From Burkholderiaceae bacterium (GTDB lineage Bacteria; Pseudomonadota; Gammaproteobacteria; Burkholderiales; Burkholderiaceae_E), in contig JAMLIS010000001.1 in the NCBI GenBank assembly GCA_023954015.1, positions 345,856-409,855 on the forward strand: a stretch of DNA of 64,000 nucleotides. Direction: 5' to 3'. Below the pieces are notes generated by a model. That model ran no database searches. It was not told where the DNA came from and worked only from the letters and a program-made list of their open reading frames with translations. The position numbers and the translations under genes were made by a program. Positions 58,617 through 64,000 of this stretch are shown here, piece by piece; within the stretch, counting starts at the first letter, position 1; every line of letters begins with the position of its first letter.

Positions 58617-59939
58617 TCAGAGCAGCGACAGCACTGCGCGCGACGCGCTCACCTGGTCGTTGACGAACTTCTCGTGGTTGCTCTCGATCTCGTCGAGATC
58701 GTACAGGTAGTTGACCATCAGTCCGTGCGACTGGCGCAGGCCGTTGCGCGAGAGATCGCCGGCCAGGTTGATGCGCTCGAGCCGGGCGCCGTTGTTCAGG
58801 TGAAAGCGCGCCACCGGGTCCGACGTCTGCGTCTCGTTCGACGAAGTCTCGATCAGGTAGGCCGCGCACAGCCGTTGCAGCATCGCCAGGTCCGGGTCGG
58901 GTTTCGCGCCCTCGCCCGCTGCCGCATGCGCTTTCGCCAGTGCCGAGAACTCGCCGCCGTGCCGTTCGCGCAGTGCGCGCAACCCGGCGTCGAGTTCGCG
59001 CCGCGTCGCCGGCTTCAGGCGCGGCGAGTCGACCGCTTCGGTCGCCGAGAGCCAGGCGGCGAAACCGGGAATCGGCGACAGCGTGCAGAACGCCTTCAGC
59101 TTCGGGAACGCCTGCTGCAGCTGCTCGGCCACCCGCTTGATCAGGAAGTTGCCGAGGTTCACGCCCCGCAGGCCCGGCTGGCAGTTCGAGATCGAGTAAA
59201 ACGCCGCGACCTTGAAGCGGTCCTCGCGCGTCTCGGGTTCCGACTTGCGGTCGAGCAGCGGCGCGATCGCCTGCGGCATCGCGTCGAGCAGCGCGACCTC
59301 GACGAAGATCAGCGGCTCGTCGGCGAGCATCGGATGAAAGAACGCGAAGCAGCGCCGGTCGGGCTCGAGCCGGCGGCGCAGGTCGGCCCAGCCGTCGATC
59401 TCGTGCACCGCCTCGTGCTGGATGATCTTCTCGAGCAGCCGCGCCGGCGAGCTCCAGTCGACCTGCACCAGCCTGAGGAAACCGGGGTTGAACCACGACG
59501 ACAACAGGTGCTGGAAGTCGGCGTCCACGGCCTTGAGCGACTCGTCGCGGCGCAGCCGCTCGAGCAGGCTCGCGCGCATGGCCACCAGCGTGCCGGTCGC
59601 GTTCGGCGCGCGGTTCAGCCGGCGCAGCAGCTCCTGGCGCGGCGACTCGGCCGCCTTCCAGAGCTGGATCAGGTTGTCGGGCGAGCGCGACACGGCGTAG
59701 CTCTCGGCCAGCCGCAACACCTCGCCGGGATCGGGATCGAAATCGGTGGCGAGCACCTCGAAGAATCGCGCAACCGCGTCGTCGGACAGGCGCGCGTAGC
59801 GCTCGATCGCGCGCGCCGCGATGACCAGGCTGTTCGATTCGCCGTGGGCCGTGAGCAGCTGGCGACAGTCGTCGAGCAGGCCGCGCAGGTCGTTGCGCTC
59901 GCGCGCGTCGCGCCGGACCTGGCGGAGCCGCTCGAACAC
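58617..59939 (-). CDS. Malonyl-CoA decarboxylase
   Basis: A 440-residue enzyme of the MCD family, turning malonyl-CoA to acetyl-CoA and CO2. An N-terminal helical domain (about 1-160) is followed by a GNAT-like catalytic domain with CFAFFHPMLADEPLIFVEVAL, FYSISNCQPGLRGVNLGNFL, CTLSPIPGFAAWL and, near the end, FHLNNGARLERINLAGD. The start is uncertain: GTG at 59939 gives a normal N-terminus, while a CTG at 59957 would overlap the lgt stop. It is 32 bases before matB on the same strand. Confidence 0.9.
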   Translation of the reverse strand: MFERLRQVRRDARERNDLRGLLDDCRQLLTAHGESNSLVIAARAIERYARLSDDAVARFFEVLATDFDPDPGEVLRLAESYAVSRSPDNLIQLWKAAESPRQELLRRLNRAPNATGTLVAMRASLLERLRRDESLKAVDADFQHLLSSWFNPGFLRLVQVDWSSPARLLEKIIQHEAVHEIDGWADLRRRLEPDRRCFAFFHPMLADEPLIFVEVALLDAMPQAIAPLLDRKSEPETREDRFKVAAFYSISNCQPGLRGVNLGNFLIKRVAEQLQQAFPKLKAFCTLSPIPGFAAWLSATEAVDSPRLKPATRRELDAGLRALRERHGGEFSALAKAHAAAGEGAKPDPDLAMLQRLCAAYLIETSSNETQTSDPVARFHLNNGARLERINLAGDLSRNGLRQSHGLMVNYLYDLDEIESNHEKFVNDQVSASRAVLSLL

Positions 59940-59953
59940 GCGCCGCCCCGCCG

Positions 59954-60763
59954 TCAGCTGCCGGCGCCGGCTTGGCCCGGCCGACGCCTGGCCCAGGCGT
60001 ACAGCGCGAGCCCCGCCACGAACATCGGCACGCACAGCCATTGCCCCATCGTGAGTCCGAGCGCCTGCAGTCCGAGGAACGAGTCGGGCTCGCGCGCGAA
60101 CTCGGCGGCGAAACGCAGCACCGCATAGCCGATCAGGAACATGCCCGACACCGCGCCCGCCGGGCGCGGCCGCGACGAGTACCACCACAGCAGCGCGAAC
60201 AGCAGCAGCCCCTCGCCGGCGAACTGGTACAGCTGCGACGGATGCCTGGGCAGCGCGTCGACCTGCGGGAACACCATCGCCCACGGCACGTCGGTCGGCC
60301 GGCCCCAGAGCTCGCCGTTGATGAAATTGCCGATGCGTCCCGCGGCGAGCCCGATCGGCACCAGCGGCGCCGCGAAGTCGATCACCGGCCAGAAGGCGAG
60401 CCCGCGGCGCCTGCAGAACAGCCAGGTCGCGACGATCACGCCGAGCAGGCCGCCGTGAAACGACATGCCGCCCTGCCAGACCGCGAGCACCTCGAGCGGA
60501 TGGGCGAGGTAGTGGCCGGGCTTGTAGAACAGCACGTAGCCGAGGCGCCCGCCCAGCACGACGCCGAGCGCGCCCCAGAACAGCAGGTCCTCGAGGTCGC
60601 GCGGCGCGAGGCCGGTCGCCTTCGCGAAGGCCGGCCGCTTCAGGCGCGAGCGGCCGAGCAGGAAGAAGGCGGCGAACGCCAGCAGGTACATCAGCCCGTA
60701 CCAGCGAACGGCGAGCGGGCCGATGCTGAAGGCAATGGGGTCGAACTGCGGATGGATGAGCAT
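59954..60763 (-). CDS. lgt: Prolipoprotein diacylglyceryl transferase
   Basis: A 269-residue inner-membrane enzyme that adds diacylglycerol to lipoprotein cysteines. It begins [20 protein letters not shown]; the signature [20 protein letters not shown] and the HGGLLG loop ([12 protein letters not shown]) are present, with about seven helices. Length is usual. It is first on the minus-strand unit leading to the malonate genes. Confidence 0.96.
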   Translation of the reverse strand: MLIHPQFDPIAFSIGPLAVRWYGLMYLLAFAAFFLLGRSRLKRPAFAKATGLAPRDLEDLLFWGALGVVLGGRLGYVLFYKPGHYLAHPLEVLAVWQGGMSFHGGLLGVIVATWLFCRRRGLAFWPVIDFAAPLVPIGLAAGRIGNFINGELWGRPTDVPWAMVFPQVDALPRHPSQLYQFAGEGLLLFALLWWYSSRPRPAGAVSGMFLIGYAVLRFAAEFAREPDSFLGLQALGLTMGQWLCVPMFVAGLALYAWARRRPGQAGAGS

Positions 60764-60853
60764 CGTCGGGCCCGGGATCGTCGCGGCTATTCTTGCATGA
60801 CTGCCGCCGTGACTGGCCGCATAATCGCGGGATCGATCGGCGCAGGGGGTCCC

Positions 60854-61333
60854 ATGAAGGGCGACAAGAAGGTCATCGAATGGCTCAACCGGCAGCTGAA
60901 GAACGAGCTGACCGCCATCAACCAGTATTTCCTGCACTCGCGGATCTTCGGTCACTGGGGATTGCCGGGCCTGGCGAAGATCGAGCACGACGAATCGATC
61001 GGCGAAATGAAGCACGCCGACGCGCTGATCGAGCGCATCCTGCTGCTGGAAGGGTTGCCCAATCTCCAGGACATCGGCAAGGTGAGCGTCGGCGAGAACA
61101 CCGAGGAGATCCTCAACGCCGACCTCGCGCTCGAGCGCTCGGTGCTACCGGTATTGAAGGACGGGATCGCGCACTGCGAGAGCGTCGGCGACTACGTCTC
61201 GCGCGAATTGCTGGTGAAGATCCTGGAAGACTCCGAGGAGCACGTCGACTTCCTCGAGACGCAGCTCGAGCTCGTCGGCAAGGTGGGCCTGCAGAACTAC
61301 CAGCAATCGCACATGGCGTGCGGGCAGTCGTAG
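60854..61333 (+). CDS. bfr: Bacterioferritin
   Basis: A 159-residue four-helix iron-storage protein. Ferroxidase ligands sit in [36 protein letters not shown] (the Met of this stretch is the heme ligand) and [25 protein letters not shown] at 60820-60825 is a likely -10 and CAGGGGG a Shine-Dalgarno site. No Fur box is seen directly upstream. Its partner ferredoxin is convergent, 52 bases away. Confidence 0.96.
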   Translation: MKGDKKVIEWLNRQLKNELTAINQYFLHSRIFGHWGLPGLAKIEHDESIGEMKHADALIERILLLEGLPNLQDIGKVSVGENTEEILNADLALERSVLPVLKDGIAHCESVGDYVSRELLVKILEDSEEHVDFLETQLELVGKVGLQNYQQSHMACGQS

Positions 61334-61385
61334 CGTCGGCTTCAGGGCTGCGGGGAGCGGACGGCGCCGGGGCCGCCCGCGGCGG

Positions 61386-61592
61386 CTACGCGCAGGCGCA
61401 GGTGGCGCCCGTCGAGCACGAATGCCGGGCCGGCGCGTGCTCGTCGATCAGCTCGCGCACCTGGCGCGAACACTTGCCGCAGCACTCCCCGGTTCCGAGC
61501 TCGGCGCGCACCTCGGCGAACGAGCTGGCTCCCTGGCTGACGACGGCGCGGATTTCGCGGTCCGAAACCCCTCGGCAGATGCAGACGATCAT
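61386..61592 (-). CDS. bfd: Bacterioferritin-associated ferredoxin
   Basis: A 68-residue [2Fe-2S] protein. [18 protein letters not shown] gives the first cysteine pair and [15 protein letters not shown] the second, the BFD arrangement. It helps release iron from bacterioferritin when iron is scarce. The C-terminal [12 protein letters not shown] tail adds three further cysteines of unknown use. A Fur-like box lies upstream, as expected for a gene induced by iron limitation. Confidence 0.93.
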   Translation of the reverse strand: MIVCICRGVSDREIRAVVSQGASSFAEVRAELGTGECCGKCSRQVRELIDEHAPARHSCSTGATCACA

Positions 61593-61655
61593 GGCGGCAA
61601 TCGGTGGTTTCGCGCCCGCGGGTCCGGTCGGAGCCGGGATCGGGCTCGGGTTGGT

Positions 61656-61678
61656 TAATACAAATCGTTCTCGTTAAT
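61656..61678 (-). promoter_or_regulatory. Fur-like box upstream of bfd
   Basis: The minus strand reads ATTAACGAGAACGATTTGTA, close to betaproteobacterial Fur sites of the form AATGAGAACGATTnTCATT. It lies about 65 bases before the bfd ATG and is strikingly AT-rich for this window. Confidence 0.55.
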
Positions 61679-61829
61679 GTTATCCCGATCCCCGTCCGCC
61701 GCGCAAGTCCTTTGTTGTTGGCCGTCCGCGCGCCGGAGCGATTGCCGCCCCCGCCGGGCGGCCGCGCGCCCCCGTGCCCCATTTCGGTATCGCGATGCGG
61801 AATTGCGGGCTGCCGGGCGGCCCGTTTGC

Positions 61830-61835
61830 TACACT
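61830..61835 (+). promoter_or_regulatory. Possible -10 for ilvD
   Basis: TACACT, about 50 bases before the ilvD start; no good -35 box at normal spacing. Confidence 0.25.
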
Positions 61836-61885
61836 CGGCCCCTCCCCAACCCGCCTCCCGCGCCCCTGGCGCGCCCCCGATCGCC

Positions 61886-63565
61886 ATGACCGCCAACCGC
61901 CGCAGCCGCAACATCACCGAAGGCGTCGCCCGCGCCCCGAACCGCTCGATGTACTACGCGATGGGGTACAAGCGCAGCGACTTCGCGAACCCGATGATCG
62001 GCGTGGCCAACGGCCACAGCACGATCACCCCGTGCAATTCCGGGCTGCAGGTGCTGGCAGACGCGGCGGTCGAGGCGATCAGGGCGGCGGGCGCGAACCC
62101 GCAGGTCTTCGGCACGCCGACCATCTCCGACGGCATGGCGATGGGCACCGAGGGCATGAAGTACTCGCTGGTGTCGCGCGAGGTGATCTCCGACTGCGTC
62201 GAGACTTCCGTGCAGGGCCAGTGGATGGACGGCGTCGTCGTCATCGGCGGCTGCGACAAGAACATGCCCGGCGGGATGATGGGCATGCTGCGCGCGAACG
62301 TGCCGTCGATCTACGTCTACGGCGGCACGATCAAGGCCGGCCACTGGAAGGGCAAGGACCTGAACATCGTCTCGGTGTTCGAGGCGGTCGGCGAGTTCTC
62401 GCACGGCCGGATGAGCGAGGAGGACTTCTGCGGGATCGAGGAGAACGCGATCCCGGGCACCGGCTCGTGCGGCGGCATGTACACCGCCAACACGATGTCG
62501 TCGTCGTTCGAGGCGCTCGGCATGAGCCTGCTGGGCTCCTCGACGATGGCCAACCCCGACGCCGAGAAGGCCGAGTCGACCGCCGAGTCGGCGCGGGTGC
62601 TGATCCGCGCAGTGCAGAACGACCTGAAGCCGCGCGACATCGTCACGCGCAAGTCGATCGAGAACGCGGTGGCGCTGATCATGGCCGTCGGTGGCTCGAC
62701 CAACGCCGTGCTGCACTACCTGGCGATCGCGCACGCCGCCGGCGTCGAGTGGACGATCGACGACTTCGAGCGCGTGCGCAAGCGCGTACCTGTCATCTGC
62801 GACCTCAAGCCGTCGGGCAAGTACCTGGCCACCGACCTGCACCGGGCGGGCGGCATCCCGCAGGTCCTCAAGATCCTGCTCGAGGCCGGCCGGCTCCACG
62901 GCGACTGCATCACGATTACCGGCCGGACCCTGGCGCAAGAGCTCGCCGACGTGCCGGCCCAGCCACGCGCCGACCAGAAGGTCATCTTCCCGATCGACAA
63001 GCCGCTTTACGAAGCTGGCCATCTCGCGATCCTCAAGGGCAATCTTTCGCCCGAGGGCGCGGTGGCCAAGATCACCGGGCTGAAGAACCCCGTCATCACC
63101 GGGCCCGCCCGGGTCTTCGAGGACGAGCAGTCGGCGCTGGCCGCGATCCTCGAGGGCGGGATCAAGGCGGGCGACGTGATGGTCCTGCGCAATCTCGGCC
63201 CAAGGGGAGCGCCCGGCATGCCGGAGATGCTGGCGCCGACCTCGGCCCTGATCGGCGCGGGCCTGGGCGAATCGGTGGGCCTGATCACCGATGGACGCTT
63301 CTCCGGGGGCACCTGGGGCATGGTGGTCGGCCACGTCTCGCCCGAAGCCGCCGTGGGCGGCCCGATCGGCCTGGTCCGGGAAGGCGATTCGATCACGATC
63401 GATGCCCGCAGGCTGTTGCTGCAGCTCGATGTCGACGACGAGGAGCTCGGGCGCCGCCGGGCCGGCTGGCGCGAACCGCCTGCGCGCCATACCCGCGGCG
63501 TCCTTGGCGAGTTCTACCGACTGGCCGGCTCGGCGAGCCGGGGGGCGGTGACGGACGGCGACTGA
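61886..63565 (+). CDS. ilvD: Dihydroxy-acid dehydratase
   Basis: A 559-residue iron-sulfur enzyme of branched-chain amino acid and pantothenate synthesis. Marks are [30 protein letters not shown] and [14 protein letters not shown] (cluster cysteines), and the C-terminal [20 protein letters not shown]. The form resembles the shorter [2Fe-2S]-type IlvD group. The ATG at 61886 is the first that gives the family N-terminus [19 protein letters not shown]. Confidence 0.96.
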   Translation: MTANRRSRNITEGVARAPNRSMYYAMGYKRSDFANPMIGVANGHSTITPCNSGLQVLADAAVEAIRAAGANPQVFGTPTISDGMAMGTEGMKYSLVSREVISDCVETSVQGQWMDGVVVIGGCDKNMPGGMMGMLRANVPSIYVYGGTIKAGHWKGKDLNIVSVFEAVGEFSHGRMSEEDFCGIEENAIPGTGSCGGMYTANTMSSSFEALGMSLLGSSTMANPDAEKAESTAESARVLIRAVQNDLKPRDIVTRKSIENAVALIMAVGGSTNAVLHYLAIAHAAGVEWTIDDFERVRKRVPVICDLKPSGKYLATDLHRAGGIPQVLKILLEAGRLHGDCITITGRTLAQELADVPAQPRADQKVIFPIDKPLYEAGHLAILKGNLSPEGAVAKITGLKNPVITGPARVFEDEQSALAAILEGGIKAGDVMVLRNLGPRGAPGMPEMLAPTSALIGAGLGESVGLITDGRFSGGTWGMVVGHVSPEAAVGGPIGLVREGDSITIDARRLLLQLDVDDEELGRRRAGWREPPARHTRGVLGEFYRLAGSASRGAVTDGD

Positions 63566-63584
63566 AGCGGACGCGGGCCGGCGA

Positions 63585-63827
63585 TCAGCGCGAGGCGCGC
63601 TTGCTTCCGGGCGTCTTGAACTGGGCTGCGACCCGGTCGCGGCGGGCACGATCAGCGTCTTCGTGCTGCTTGTGCTTGTCGAAGCCGAAGCGCGATTCGA
63701 TCAGCTCGAACCACACGAAGGCCACCGCGAGTGGCGAGAGCACCCACCACCAGGATACCTCGGCCAGCGGACCGAGCTCGAACCATCTCGCGATGAGCAG
63801 CGCGACTCCGATCCAGACGAGAAACAT
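63585..63827 (-). CDS. Small Trp-rich membrane protein (TIGR04438 type)
   Basis: An 80-residue protein with two hydrophobic stretches (about 2-14 and 24-42) rich in tryptophan (VSWWWVLSPLAVAFVWFELIE) and a basic C-terminal tail. This is the pattern of the small Trp-rich protein family found in Burkholderiales, of unknown function. It converges on ilvD with 19 bases between stops. Confidence 0.85.
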   Translation of the reverse strand: MFLVWIGVALLIARWFELGPLAEVSWWWVLSPLAVAFVWFELIESRFGFDKHKQHEDADRARRDRVAAQFKTPGSKRASR

Positions 63828-64000
63828 GAACCACTCCTGCGCTGAAGAAACTGCACCTGCGAAAGAACACCGACACCATCAATGTGCCCAATGCGCCGGG
63901 CGGCCGCGGTGGTCGGCCGCCGGGCGGCGGCTTGACCTGTGTCAACGGCACACCGTAGGGCAGGCGTTATAGAGGAACACGGAAGTCGAACGTTATAGAA
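63828..64000. other. Right-edge intergenic region
   Basis: No gene is visible. It presumably carries the promoter of the small Trp-rich gene; CGTTATAGA occurs twice near the right end (63966 and 63991). Confidence 0.5.

Overview
The window comes from a very high-GC (about 70 percent by eye) betaproteobacterium, most likely order Burkholderiales. Pointers are a BktB-type thiolase with an intracellular PHB depolymerase, an RnfB-like ferredoxin fused by overlap to nth, DUF1841 and small Trp-rich (TIGR04438-type) proteins, a zapB-like/zapA/6S RNA locus, and heat-shock genes in the order hrcA, grpE, dnaK, dnaJ. The species cannot be named from the sequence. The DNA is dense chromosomal core sequence: no transposase, integrase, phage gene, CRISPR array, rRNA or tRNA was seen.

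Layout. 1-1642 (minus): molybdenum hydroxylase genes, an FAD subunit and a chain fusing the [2Fe-2S] and Mo subunits that runs off the left edge. 1774-8973 (plus): FdxA ferredoxin, PHB depolymerase, RnfB-like ferredoxin, endonuclease III, DUF1841, a DUF47/Pit phosphate transport pair, a YpfH-like esterase and the BktB thiolase. 8974-10307: a gene-free stretch full of short tandem repeats. 10308-29728 (minus): a respiratory block. In transcription order it holds a two-subunit NAD-type formate dehydrogenase, alternative complex III (ActABCDEF), a fused SCO copper chaperone, a caa3-type A2-family oxidase (subunits II, I, III, IV), hemL and an MFS carrier. Many of these genes overlap by 4 bases.

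29906-41226: an MBL/beta-CASP nuclease, dnaJ, dnaK and grpE (with sigma-32-like promoters), a BON/LysM protein, hemH, hrcA, nadK, recN and fur. Between dnaK and dnaJ lies a decayed four-helix-bundle (23S intervening-sequence protein) fragment bracketed by purine-rich inverted repeats. 41329-46098: bamE, dapB, a ChaN-like lipoprotein and tonB-exbB-exbD, with a long palindrome after dapB. 46108-55294 (minus): a TldD/TldE-like protease pair, an orphan ParA, btuF and btuB behind a cobalamin riboswitch, and a DsbD/ScsB-type reductase. 55368-57059 (plus): zapB-like, zapA, 6S RNA and a TauE/SafE permease. 57070-60763 (minus): malonyl-CoA synthetase, malonyl-CoA decarboxylase and lgt. 60854-63827: bacterioferritin, its ferredoxin (behind a Fur-like box), ilvD and the small Trp-rich protein.

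How it fits together. Formate oxidation gives NADH for the chain; ActABCDEF oxidises quinol and passes electrons to the A2-type caa3 oxidase, whose CuA and heme centres are served by the SCO protein and by heme genes in the window (hemL, hemH). Iron and cobalamin handling recur: Fur, TonB-ExbBD, the ChaN-like protein, Bfr/Bfd and BtuB/BtuF. Seven genes have a -10-like hexamer only 6 to 10 bases before the start codon, suggesting frequent leaderless transcripts.
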